NCBI RefSeq assembly: GCF_016808095.1
Contig: NC_068973.1
Location: 17,217,501-17,281,500, forward strand
Direction: 5' to 3'
DNA: 64,000 nucleotides
From: Vigna angularis
Lineage: Eukaryota; Streptophyta; Magnoliopsida; Fabales; Fabaceae
Position 1 is the stretch's first letter. Each line of letters begins with the position of its first letter. Made by a program: the position numbers and the translations under genes. Below are positions 1-9,528 of this stretch, one piece after another. The notes under the pieces are model-generated. The model was given only the letters and a program-made list of their open reading frames with translations. It did not search any database and was not told the DNA's origin.

Positions 1-715
1 AGGTGTGTAAGATTAATGTACCTGGCTTAGTAGCCTCTTCTACAGACATTGCGAATACTCTTCCTGTTGCCTGGGGCTTTACTTCAGGAGAATCTTGTTG
101 TTGTGGTTCACCCACCTTCTTTTTCTTTGGACAAACATGAGCAAAGTGTCCCGGATCATTGCAGATGAAACATCTCTTCCCTTCAACTTTTTCTCCAATA
201 AGTTTAGGGCAGTCACGTCTGAAATGTGCTCCTCCACACTCAAAACACTTCATTGTTCCTCGATATGATAATTGTGGTTTTTCATAAGGCTTTTTGTTGA
301 ATTTTATTGAAGATTCTCCCTTTGCAAGTATGGAAACTCTACTTGGATCAAACTCTAACAATTCTATCATTCTGGCTTTCTCTACCAGTGCTGGAAACTC
401 TTGTATTTCCAATGGCATAAGTACCTTCTTCAGTTCATGCCTTAGTCCTCCCTCGAATTTTTGACATCTCCATTCTTCTGTGATATTCTGAGTATAAAAT
501 CTTGAGAGATAATTAAATTTTACTACGTACTCTTGTACTGATAGCCTTCTTTGTTGTAAGGTCAGAAACTCTGCCTCCCTTGCAAATTTTGCACTATTTG
601 GAAAATATTTTTCCAGGAACCTTATCTTAAAGTTCTCCCAATTCACAGCCTCACCACGAACCGTCATCAACCGGAAAATCTTCTAATTCTGCCTTAGCCA
701 AGAGTCAGCCTGCAT
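1..715 (-). pseudogene. Ty3/gypsy gag, partial and interrupted
   Basis: An open minus-strand frame runs from a Met at 667 to the window edge. It encodes the retrotransposon gag core (ending in a KYFP/REAEF/LQQ/SVQEY-type block, roughly 640-430). Two zinc knuckles follow at about 255-125: a short CX2CX3HX4C form beginning CFECGG and a canonical CX2CX4HX4C form beginning CFICND. Basic and Gln-rich residues follow. Immediately upstream in the same frame the conserved ADSWLRQ gag block is readable, but it is cut by a TAG at 683-685; above about 715 no coding sense remains. Gag packages element RNA in virus-like particles. The Met at 667 is probably not the original start, so the copy is likely defective. 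Confidence 0.85.
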
Positions 716-873
716 CTTTGTCGAGTTTTAAATGATTTCTTCAAAAAGATAACAATACAATTTAGCATATGATATCAATTTCCTCAAATAGTCATTTTCA
801 TCATAAACCATTAATAATTTTACTAAGAATAATAATTTCACTCCTAGAGTCCCAAAATATTTTCGAAAACCAT

Positions 874-885
874 TGCTCAATACCA
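874..885 (-). other. Primer-binding site, tRNA-Met type, degenerate
   Basis: On the minus strand TGGTATTGAGCA lies three bases inside the LTR end. It resembles the initiator tRNA-Met primer site TGGTATCAGAGC with a few differences, and it marks where reverse transcription would start. Confidence 0.75.
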
Positions 886-1394
886 AAATGTAACACCCTA
901 ATATTTTAAAGGGTATTACTGATAGTAGAGACTAAATTAATTTGATATCTTCTATAAACAATCAAACTTTATTTCAATTCTCCCAAAGTACAATACCAAA
1001 CTTACAAACTTCAAACAATATAGTCTTCACCACTTAACATAAATTCGAAATTTCAACTTATAAGTTTTACACAACATAATTTTTCCAATACAAATATTCT
1101 TTTTACAAAATATCCCTGAAAGTTTTTCCCCGCATCTCTCTCATCTCTAAGCTTTTTAAACCGCATCTGCAACATTATCTATTCACATATAACATGAGTT
1201 ATATGATCATAGCACAAACAAATAAGGGTAAGCCAACCATATCATATAAATCATCAAACTTGTAATAAAAATATTTCAATCATGTATTTCTGCAATTGAT
1301 AAAATATCATTATCCCGATGTCATTAATTCATCATTATCAAAATCATCTTCCTCATTTTCATAAACCTTACAAGTGTACCATGCTTACTCACGA

Positions 1395-1562
1395 AGCCTT
1401 ATGGTCAAACCGCTCTCTGCCTGCTTCCTTAAGCCTCACCTGTATACTATGTCTTACTTTCTGAAGCCTTAAGGTCAGACCTCTCTCTGCCTGCTTCTAT
1501 AAAACTTATGAACCATATATTTATGTCAAAGCCTTATGGTCAGACCACTTTCTGCCTGCTTT
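1395..1562. repeat. Three diverged direct repeats in the LTR
   Basis: Three units share the core GAAGCCTTATGGTCAGACC followed by TCTCTGCCTGCTTC. They occur near 1395, 1465 and 1530 and lie inside the U3 side of the LTR. Confidence 0.7.
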
Positions 1563-2640
1563 CATGAACCTCAGGTGTTACTTTGCTCATATCAAGCTCT
1601 CATGGTATAAATCGAACATACTACTCCCCGTAGTAAACATAATTTCATAAGCAATGATTTCTTATATCCACTCCAACATTTCATCAAATCAACATTTCAT
1701 ACCCTCAAATCCACTCCAACATTTCATCAAATCAACAATTCCTAACCTCTTATCCACATAACTCAATCATGTTCATTCTCTAATCATAATTTGACAATAA
1801 CCTATTTTGGTGTCAATAAATTAAACATATTGCCAGATATCATACTTCATATTATAAACTCATTTTGACCATGACGAGTATAACTCAACATATTTTCACC
1901 AATCAAAGATCGTAGATCAGCCAAAACACTTCAACATATCTTAGCAACTACATATTAAAGTCTGAGCTAAATGTAACGATAAATGAAATATATATGAAGT
2001 TTTTACCATGATAACTATATGCATCTACAATCAAGTTGTTTTATTTTATTTTCATCCTAGTAGAGATCTTTCTTTACCCCAATTGGTCACCGGAGAGGAC
2101 CCAGATGTCTGAACGCATCAAACTCACCTTTGACGCTAGCACATATGACTAGTCACAACTGACTGGACCAGGCCAGGGCTGCTCTATGATCAGGGATGTG
2201 CCAACTCAGGTTTTTAAGGTTCCTCTATCCTACCAACAAAGGGAGGCCCTGAATAATTAACAATTTATTTATTTAAATTATCTACCTTGTTCTCTTATGC
2301 TCTAAATCTAAAATGCCTAATTTTAATATTTTTACTTCCTCTCACAACAACCTCAAACAGTATCTGTACATCTATTTAATACCCATATACAAGCTATTAC
2401 AGAACCCTTACTCCAGACCTTCCAACAAGATCAATTTCAGCCAACAAACTCATTCAAAACAGATTAAATTCATCACATCACAACCTGTACAATTTAACAG
2501 TTTCAGTTATAACACCCAATATAATAAAAGTCATAAAACAGTTTCACAAGAGAACACCAGTTCAACATTCGTATGTATATAAATTCATACAAAAATAATT
2601 AGTTGCCCTTACCATCAAAATAATATTAATATAAAAATTC

Positions 2641-2985
2641 AGGGGAAACAAGAAGTTGAATCTGGCAGAGCCAGTTAGACAACTTCTCATCCTTCCAGAA
2701 AGATGCAATAAAGAATAGATAAAAGAATAAAATTTCTGGGGAAACAAGAAGTTGAATCTGGCAAAGCCGGTTAGACAACTTCTCATCCTTCCAAAAATAC
2801 AATATAAATAAGAAATAACAGGTATGGGGAAACAAGAAGTTGAATCTGGCAGAGCCGGTTAGACAACTTCTCGTCCTTCCAAAAATACAATATAAAGATA
2901 TAAGAAACAACAAAAGCTTTGGGGAAACAAGAAGTTGAATCTGGCAGAGCCGGTTAGACAACTTCTCGTCCTTCCAAAAATACAA
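2641..2985. repeat. Four-copy tandem repeat in the LTR
   Basis: Four copies of a unit of about 55 bp start near 2641, 2738, 2825 and 2920. Each begins GGGGAAACAAGAAGTTGAAT and ends CAACTTCTCGTCCTTCC, with AT-rich spacers of 20-40 bp. GAAGTTG near the start and CAACTTC near the end are inverted, so each unit can fold. The array sits a few hundred bases upstream of the transcribed end of the LTR. Confidence 0.85.
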
Positions 2986-3234
2986 AAGAAACAATTAAAT
3001 GTTCTCATTCAAAATTCAAGACCATACAGAAACAAAATACTCTATATTCAAGATTTAGGATTAGATAAAAGCAAAGTATAAGAATGGCTTCCCTTACCTC
3101 TATTACAAACTTAATCTCCTCGCTCTCTGAAAACTTCCAGAATATCTCCTTTGCAATTAGAAATTCTTCCAACTCTCTTCTCTAAAAAATTTTATAAGTT
3201 CTTTGGTGTAAATTTTCAGCCTCCCCCCCTTGGC

Positions 3235-3242
3235 TATTTATA
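3235..3242 (-). promoter_or_regulatory. LTR TATA box
   Basis: On the minus strand the sequence reads CTATAAATAGCC, a strong plant TATA box in the orientation needed to transcribe the gag side of the element. Confidence 0.65.
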
Positions 3243-3383
3243 GCAAAAAAATTTACTATTCATTTTTTACTATTCATTTTAACTATTCATTTTTTTATTC
3301 ATTTTACTATTACAAAAATAATTTTTTATTTGCAATTTGATGAATTCTGATCTCAAAGCTACGTGGAACACTTATCTTGTCCA

Positions 3384-3386
<3 letters not shown>

Positions 3387-3442
<56 letters not shown>
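3387..3442. repeat. (AT)28 microsatellite
   Basis: An uninterrupted AT dinucleotide run of 56 bases inside the LTR. The ORF across it (poly Ile-Tyr) is an artefact. Confidence 0.95.
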
Positions 3443-3445
<3 letters not shown>

Positions 3446-3528
3446 TCCTTTGTTTTACTATTCACAATTTACTATTCACTTTTTTTTTATCTAGTATCTA
3501 ACTTACAAATATTTTCAAGGATCTTACA

Positions 3529-3872
3529 TGTCTCATGCAAGGTCCCTGTACAGGGAGGTTTCCTTCTTCCGTTGGTTCTGGTTCATATTCATCCTGGTAG
3601 GGAGGGGAGACGCCCTTCTCCCTCTTCTTTGTTGTTTCTCGCTGTGCTTCTCAATGTGTTTCTCGCTGGTAACACAAGTGGCGTGACAATGAAAGGCACC
3701 ATGGGACCGATCCATCTCGAGCATTCATAAAAATGAAACCTTTAACCAATCCAGAAGTTCAAAGCACTGATCTTTATGAAGAAATCTACCATAAAGAAAA
3801 TGAAAAGAAAAAAGCAAAGAGAAACCAAAGACCCCAAATGGGAAAAGAAAAAAAGTAGCACAATTTACTCAC
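3529..3872. other. Intergenic, possible 3' remnant of the lipid-transfer-like gene
   Basis: No firm gene. The minus strand near 3715-3640 has a short GC-richer segment (GPMVPFIVTP in one frame) that could be a decayed second exon of the neighbouring pseudogene, because proteins of that family carry a Pro/Ser/Thr-rich tail before a GPI signal. No splice sites or hydrophobic tail could be fixed. Confidence 0.3.
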
Positions 3873-4215
3873 ATCCACAATTGGCGGCAGAAGGGGCAGA
3901 GACTTTGCATGCGGCAGGGAGACTGGTGCCCTTGGTGACATTCAAAATCACACCAAACTAAGCACTACTTTTGAAATCCTCGCAAAGGCAAACATGGGCA
4001 GTTTTGAGCACAAACTTGAGGCCAGAATAGCAGGTACCCTCTGGCTTGGTGACGGTGCTACCATTGGTGACAAAGGATAAGCAATTGGCCATGGTGAGAA
4101 CAAGGGTTGAGCAGTCCACGGACGGTGCTGGCGCTTGAGGGGATGATGCACTTTGTGCTAGATCAATGGCGCATAGAGCCATGAAACACACCATGAATGA
4201 GAGTTTTGATGCCAT
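3873..4215 (-). pseudogene. Non-specific lipid-transfer-like (LTPG/xylogen type) gene, broken
   Basis: The minus frame from Met 4215 begins with a signal peptide ([22 protein letters not shown]). The eight-cysteine motif of GPI-anchored lipid-transfer proteins follows: C1 in VDCS, C2 in ANCL, the CC pair, CLC, then C7 in AACK and C8 in ANC. Family members bind lipids in the cell wall or at the outer plasma membrane. Two defects are visible. The CC pair reads CY, losing one conserved cysteine and so a disulfide. An in-frame TAG at 3958-3960 follows FKSSA, although the frame continues with good family sequence (GVILNVTKG...LPAACKVSAPS) to a plausible donor, GAT|GTGAGT, at 3873. Later exons are not recognisable. 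A non-functional copy is the simplest reading. Confidence 0.8.
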
Positions 4216-4554
4216 TTTTGGAAAGAGAAAAATGAAGAAAGAGTGAGGGAAAAGGAAAAGTGAGAGAATGGAAAATGAGGCTCTCCGTCGACGGAGGAGA
4301 AGAAGAGTTCGACAAACGCGCCCTGACGGCAGCGTTTTTTAGTTTGAGAGGGAGAAAGGGTGTGTGTTTGGGGAATGAGGGTTTGAGGGTGGGAGTGGGA
4401 AGGAAGCAGTTTGGGCGGAGGAGCGGAAGAGGTGAAAGGTGATCGGTGGTTGGAGGGAAGAAGAAGCATCGGCGCCACGTGAATTTGATGATTTAAAACA
4501 CATCACTCATTCAATTTTAATGCATAATGCCACACCATTAAAATATAAAATACA
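4216..4554. other. Upstream flank of the lipid-transfer-like pseudogene
   Basis: No gene is supported. The purine-rich 4216-4460 segment would be 5' UTR and proximal promoter of the minus-strand gene. The 60-106 aa ORFs here on both strands are low-complexity. Confidence 0.4.
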
Positions 4555-4709
4555 CCTCAGCTAAACTTAACGTCGTTTGAGAGCACTTAACGGTTAGGGT
4601 AAAATTGGCTCATTTTTACAAAAAATATGACCCAATTGAGACAATTTCAAAAATGAGGACCCAACTAAGATTACCATACAAAAATGAGGACCAATCGAGG
4701 GTTTAAACC
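4555..4709 (-). mobile_element. Arm of a Mutator-like MITE (remnant)
   Basis: Read on the minus strand it starts GGTTTAAACCCTCGATTGGT and continues with the 'ggtcc...caattgggtc...' phrasing and a 'ccgttaag...aacgacgtt' block. That matches the terminal repeats of the elements at 25515, 32236 and 45810. Only one arm is seen, so it is a truncated copy. Confidence 0.5.
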
Positions 4710-6575
4710 TTACCTTTTCATTCATTTTTCTTTGTTTTTTCATCTTAAACCACAAAGTCATCATCCAATTTGCAAAAAACAAACAAAGAAACATTAAGCT
4801 ATGAACTGGAAATGTAAAATCTAGAAAATTGATTCTAAGCAAAAATAAATCTTTTAAAAAAAAGAAACAAGACAACAAAATAAAAGTAAAAGAAAAAATG
4901 AAAGAGAGTTGTAGAATGATATAAACCTTGCAAGAAAATTAAAAGAAAGCATTAACACTAATTCTAATAAAGGTAAATTGAAACTGAAATGAGGAAAAGA
5001 AAGAACAATAGTATTGAAATCAATAGAAAAAAATGTACAAAAATCACACGCAAAATCAGCTTCATTCCTCAAGGTGACTATGTACTCTTCACAGATCGAA
5101 ACCTCCTATGCTCACAAGGTTTAACCAAAATTTATCCTACTCTACACTACTCATCCTCTTACTCTGATTACAACACCTACTCTACTCTTTACAGATTACA
5201 CGAAAGGAACTCTAAAAGAAAAGAAAAAAAGAAAGAAGCTCCCCTTCTAAACAATAGAACCTCTTGTAAGATCTGAGAAAAATGTAGTAAATAGGGAATT
5301 AAGTTATTTTAGTTTTGAACATTATTGTTGGTAATTGGTGAAATTTATGTGTTTCATAGAATTATAATTGCTATGTTAATTATTTCATGATATTATTAAT
5401 AAAGTGCAACACATGATTGGTATGTTGATAATTGGATAATTTGTGTGTTTGTGTGATACTATCAATGTGATATGTTGACTTTTTAATGGAAGGGTGGTTT
5501 AGGATGGAATGAGTGTGAGTTCAATTCTAGGGAGAAAGGGAGTTAAGGGAAATCTTTGTTTTATTTATATTTTTTAGGGGCAAAATAGCTTTTTATCTTT
5601 ATTTAATTGGTGTAGAATATAATTAAGGGGTGTAGGAAGTAAAAGAGTTTGAATTAAATAAAATAAATTAAAAGGATAGAAAAGGAGACTTGAGCTAGAA
5701 GGGAATTAAAGATTTACATAGATTTGGTTTTTTAAATATATTATAATAAGAGATACAATGTTAAAGATAAAGTTGGGTTGATTTATAAATATTAAGATAT
5801 AGAGAAAGAGACATATTTGTGTTTTAAAAATCCTGGAAACTCTAAATCAAAGAGAAAAACATAAGAGAGAGAGACGTTTGGGAGAGAAGAGAAAAAGCAA
5901 CAAAAAAACCCTTAGTTCAACGGAAGATTGGCAGTGTTTTTGGTATTGTGGATAAAACTTTAGGATTGACCAAAAGGTGTAGGGAAGCTTACCTATGTTT
6001 GTTTTTTTGTTGTATGCCATGTAATTCTTGATTATCTTGATTGGTAATTCTGGTTTTGATTCATGTGCGAATAATTATGAATATGATTTGTTGTTGTTGG
6101 GAAAAGATTTGTGTATGCATGGGGATAAGGTTTATGTCATATTGGGATGGGTTGGGACCACCTCAATAAATCCTGTACAGTCAAACAAAAGACAAATATT
6201 AACAGAAGCTGCAAAATGGAAAACAACAACATTTTGTACATTCACATATTAACTAACCATTATATACGTTATTCTATTTCAACAAAGCCATCTTAAATTG
6301 TCAAAAATTACATATCAGGACCATTTTCGATAAAAACCAATTGAATGAAATGATTATTCACTTCTAAGGTCATCACTAGTGAAAATTATAACATCAACTT
6401 CATTCAACACAATCACTCATTGAATTAATAATACATTAAACAAAAATGCAGGATTATGCAAGATTGTACACGTGGGTTGAACTTTTTGTGCAAAATTTGA
6501 GAATTTGAGCTTTTGGTCCCACCTAACCTTGTATTCTTTCTTATTGGTCGTGTTGGCTAGAGACTTTTCACATGG
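4710..6575. other. AT-rich intergenic sequence
   Basis: No gene, RNA or well-bounded repeat recognised. The region from 5640 to 6000 is purine-rich and looks like the leader or U5 part of an old LTR, but no ends could be fixed. The 6028-6252 ORF (74 aa) has no recognisable motif. Confidence 0.4.
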
Positions 6576-6709
6576 TTAAAATATGTGTTTGGGAGTGGTT
6601 TCTTTTGTTCTTGCAACATGATTTAATTTGTAGTTGATGTCTATGATGTCTTCTTCATTCGTATGATTTTGGATTTTTCTGATAAGCAGTTTCAAGCCCC
6701 TATTATCAC
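6576..6709 (-). pseudogene. Downstream part of a coiled-coil Copia-like ORF, cut by an insertion
   Basis: This minus-strand stretch is in frame with the ORF at 15585-15980 once the 8.9 kb element and one copy of the ATCAC duplication are set aside. It encodes a hydrophilic tail (DNRGLKLLIRK...TPKHIF) and ends at a stop at 6576. The Met-containing ORF reaching 6767 is an artefact of reading into the inserted LTR. The frame was still open when the insertion landed. Confidence 0.7.
6705..6709. repeat. Target-site duplication, left copy (ATCAC)
   Basis: ATCAC immediately precedes the 5' LTR and is repeated right after the 3' LTR at 15585-15589. Confidence 0.9.
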
Positions 6710-6892
6710 TGTTACCAATGAGGAGCATTGGTAAATTTGAAGATAAATGATTTTGATGATGCTGCAAGAAGATAGACTTGAAGAAACTGTTAAAATTGTT
6801 TTAAAAGCACTTTGTAGAATATAAATGTATTAGGAAAGTCTTTGAATATGTAATACTTAGAAAATCTCGTATCTTTAGTTAAGTTATGCATT

Positions 6893-7119
6893 TAATCGAT
6901 TATGTGAAGCTATAATCGATTATCATGAGCACTCTTGAAAAAGCATTTCGCTCTACAATAATTGATTATTCCTTCAAATAATCGATTATCAACTGGTTCT
7001 GATGAGAACTGCCCAAGTCTCTGGAATAATCGATTGTTCCTCAGGATAATCGATTATCACTTTTTGAAAAACCCTGTAACGGACTTAAATAATCGATTAT
7101 CACTAACAATAATCGATTA
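6893..7119. repeat. Array of TAATCGATTA palindromes in the 5' LTR
   Basis: About eight copies of the 10-bp palindrome TAATCGATTA, or one-base variants, lie at irregular spacing (6893, 6913, about 6958, 6979, 7025, 7043, 7089, 7110), often followed by TC. The last copy lies about 47 bp before the TATA box. The 3' LTR has the same array with one unit fewer. Confidence 0.9.
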
Positions 7120-7166
7120 TCAGTGGTAATTGTAATCTGTCTTTTCAAACTCAGACCAGTTGCCTT

Positions 7167-7172
7167 TATATA
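7167..7172 (+). promoter_or_regulatory. LTR TATA box
   Basis: CCTTTATATAG precedes the presumed R region. The same sequence occurs in the 3' LTR near 14956. Confidence 0.65.
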
Positions 7173-7757
7173 GTTGTTCCAAAACCCTTAGAGGGTTAAC
7201 TCTGAGCTTTTTGAGAATACAGTTTGTCTAAGGAAGTTCCAAAAAGCTAGTTCAAGTGCTTTGCATGGTCTCGTGAATAGGAGAAGCTCGCGCTTTGTGG
7301 GTCAAAGGTTGGAGCGGTTCTCTTCGAGTTGGTAAGGCTGTCATCTTTCGGTTCGTGTGTCGAAGGAAGATTTTTATTCGCACTGTTCCGGTTCGTTGGT
7401 CGAAGGAAGCTCCATTCCGGTTCATTCGTCGAAGGAAGGTTTTATCTTTCTATTTTATTCACTCCATTGTAAATCTGTGAAACTAATTTTTAGTGAAAAA
7501 CGTCAATCACTTTTTATAGTGATTAACAACTGGACGTAGATTCTTTTGAATCGAACCAGGATAAAAATTATATGTTGAATTTTTCTACTCCCTACACTCT
7601 TTACATTTTGCACATATCAACTGTTCGATAAATTTTCTCTAAGAAAATTAATTTTCTAAAACGGACCATCTTAATACGAGTTTGACCGAACAACTTTCCG
7701 CTATCTATATTTCATTCCGATGCGCGATTCTATAACGGTACCGATTATTCCGAAAAT

Positions 7758-7769
7758 TGGTATCAGAGC
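7758..7769 (+). other. Primer-binding site (tRNA-Met)
   Basis: TGGTATCAGAGC starts two bases after the 5' LTR and is an exact match to the usual plant initiator tRNA-Met primer site. Confidence 0.9.
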
Positions 7770-7801
7770 TTGCTTTGATATTCTTTCAAACTTTTGCGAA
7801 A

Positions 7802-9429
7802 ATGGCCGGTCATCAAACTCAAGCGTATGTCGAAGGTGCTTCCATCAACATACCACCACTTTTTACTAGTGATAATTATGCATTATGGAAAGTCATAATG
7901 GAAATATTTATGGGGTCTGTTGACAAAGGCATCTGGGAAGCCGTACAAAATGGTCCATATATTCCTAAAAGTACAGTTGATGGTGTAGAAGTAGAGAAAC
8001 CATACTTTAACTGGACTGCTGAAGAAAATAGACGAACTCAGTTTGACATTAAGGCTCGTAATATTATTTCATCTGTTGTGGTACGATGAATTTTATACAA
8101 TTTCAGTGTGTAAGACAGCACAGGAGATGTGGGAGGTCCTCAGAGTCACACATGAGGGTACAAATGACTTTAAACGTGCAAGGAAGAGCACACTCATCCA
8201 GGAGTATGAGATGTTTAGAATGCAACCTTGAGAAACAATTTCTGATATCCAGAAGCATTTCACTCACATAGTGAATCACTTGTTAGGGTTGGGTAAAACA
8301 TTTGACACTGATGAATTAAATGTTAAAATTTTGAAATCATTGGACAGGTCTTGGCAACCAAAGGTGACTGCCATATCGGAGTCTCAAAATCTTACTCAAA
8401 TGTCAATGGCAATTCTCTTCGGGAAGCTTCGTGAGCACGAGCTTGAGTTGAGAAGATTAACTGCAGAAGAGGATCAAGGCAAAAGAAAGAGGCTTGCCTT
8501 CAAGTCTGAAATCTCAAAAGGAAAAAGTTCTAAAAGAATTAAGGATGATGATTCCGATGACGATGAGGAAAACATGAGCCTTATGATTAAGAAGTTTGAT
8601 AAATTTATGAGAGCAAAAGGGAAAGACAATTACTGTGGAGAAAGGAAAGATAATCAAGGATCTCCATCAAGCGTCAAATGCTATGAATGTGGAGAAAGAG
8701 GACATGTGAAGACTGATTGTCCTAAGAATAGGAAAAGTGAAGAAAAGAAGCAAAGAAAGTTTCCAAAGAAGAAGAAAGCTTACATAGGAAAATGCTTCTA
8801 GTTCTTCAAGCTCAAGCGATTCAGATGAAGAAGCTAATATGTGCTTAATGGCAGACTCAAAAGATGCTGGAAGCCAAGTAAGTGATTCTAGTTTAGAGTC
8901 AAGTGATGAATTTGATTTACAAAAGGTATTTCTTGATTTGTTAAATGAATATGAAAAACTTGATGTTGCTCATAAAAACTTAAAGAAAGAGCATAATGAA
9001 TTGAAATTGAAGTATGAAAAAGTGCTAGATGAAGAAGTTGTTTTGAGAAACAAAGTTAGTAATCTAGAAACTAAATTATCTGAATCTAATGCTATTGTAC
9101 AACCTGTTGAATGTTTATCGTGTAAAAGTCATATGTTTGATATTGACATTCTTGAGAACTTACTTGCAAATGCAACCAAGCCTAATTCACATGCTAAAAC
9201 AAACTTTAAAAGAAGCAATGCTAGAAATGGAAACATGCATCAACACAAAAAGTCTAAAGTGAAAAGAACTCGTAGAGTTTGGGTAGAAAAAGGGACTTTT
9301 GTGAAAAATAAAGTGCATGAGGTTTGTTGTTTTTACTGCATGAAACATGGTTATACCTCAAACAAATGCAATATTAAACATTTTGGTGTTCCAAATGGTA
9401 AATATGCATGGGTTAAAGTTGTGAAATGA
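7802..9429 (+). pseudogene. Copia gag, frameshifted
   Basis: The frame starts at Met 7802 (MAGHQTQ), soon after the primer site, and shows the Copia gag signature PPLFTSDNYALWKVIMEIF. It shifts frame near 8086, meets a TGA at 8229-8231 and continues through the UBN2-type gag core (DIQKHF...LLGLGK...ILKSLDRSW). A basic region and a canonical CX2CX4HX4C zinc knuckle (CYECGERGHVKTDC) follow. A second frameshift near 8785 leads to a Ser/Asp-rich stretch and a Lys/Glu-rich coiled coil (about 8920-9100), then a basic C-terminus ending at 9427-9429. Gag forms the particle. The long coiled-coil tail is typical of Sireviruses. At least two shifts and one stop make it non-functional. Confidence 0.88.
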
Positions 9430-9528
9430 TGTATGTTTGCATGAACTAACCCCAAGGACCCATAATGAGATTGGGGACCTAAATTCTAGCTAATTTGTTT
9501 TGTAGGAACCTACTAAGTCAAAGAAGTC

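Larger units (their letters stand above)
1..3528 (-). mobile_element. Ty3/gypsy LTR retrotransposon, 5' part
   Basis: In minus-strand order the sequence shows a 2.6 kb LTR (3528 to 889), a primer-binding site just inside it, and a gag gene that runs off the window at base 1. The rest of pol and the other LTR lie outside. The LTR ends are TG...CA in the element's orientation. The two zinc knuckles in gag and the gag core fit Ty3/gypsy elements. The long LTR would suit the Tekay/Del chromovirus group, but the integrase chromodomain that would decide this is not in view. The outer target duplication cannot be checked because only one end is present. Confidence 0.85.
889..3528 (-). repeat. Long terminal repeat of the Ty3/gypsy element
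   Basis: The 2640-bp block starts TGTAAGATCC and ends GGGTGTTACA on the minus strand. It contains a TATA box, an (AT)n tract, and two sets of internal tandem repeats described separately. Its terminal sequences resemble those of the plus-strand solo LTR at 16896-20195, so the two belong to related Ty3 families. There is no coding sequence; the ORFs at 2562-2994 only translate the tandem repeats. Confidence 0.8.
6710..7755 (+). repeat. 5' LTR of the Copia element
   Basis: It begins TGTTACCAATG and ends CCGAAA, where the 3' LTR ends CCGACA; the terminal CA has mutated to AA. It is nearly the same as 14520-15584, with scattered substitutions (many C-to-T) and two length differences: one palindrome unit present only here, and one GGTCGAAGGAA-type unit present only in the 3' copy. 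Confidence 0.92.

Noticed and set aside
1395..1562. Regularly spaced repeats considered as a CRISPR-like array
   Set aside because: There are only three diverged copies inside a plant LTR, with no spacer structure and no cas genes; the biology does not fit.
2562..2994. Two overlapping minus ORFs with repeated peptide units
   Set aside because: The repetition comes from the tandem DNA repeat in the LTR; the family LTR is non-coding.
3377..3730. 117-aa plus ORF beginning with repeated Ile-Tyr
   Set aside because: It reads through the (AT)28 microsatellite and LTR end; there is no coding evidence.
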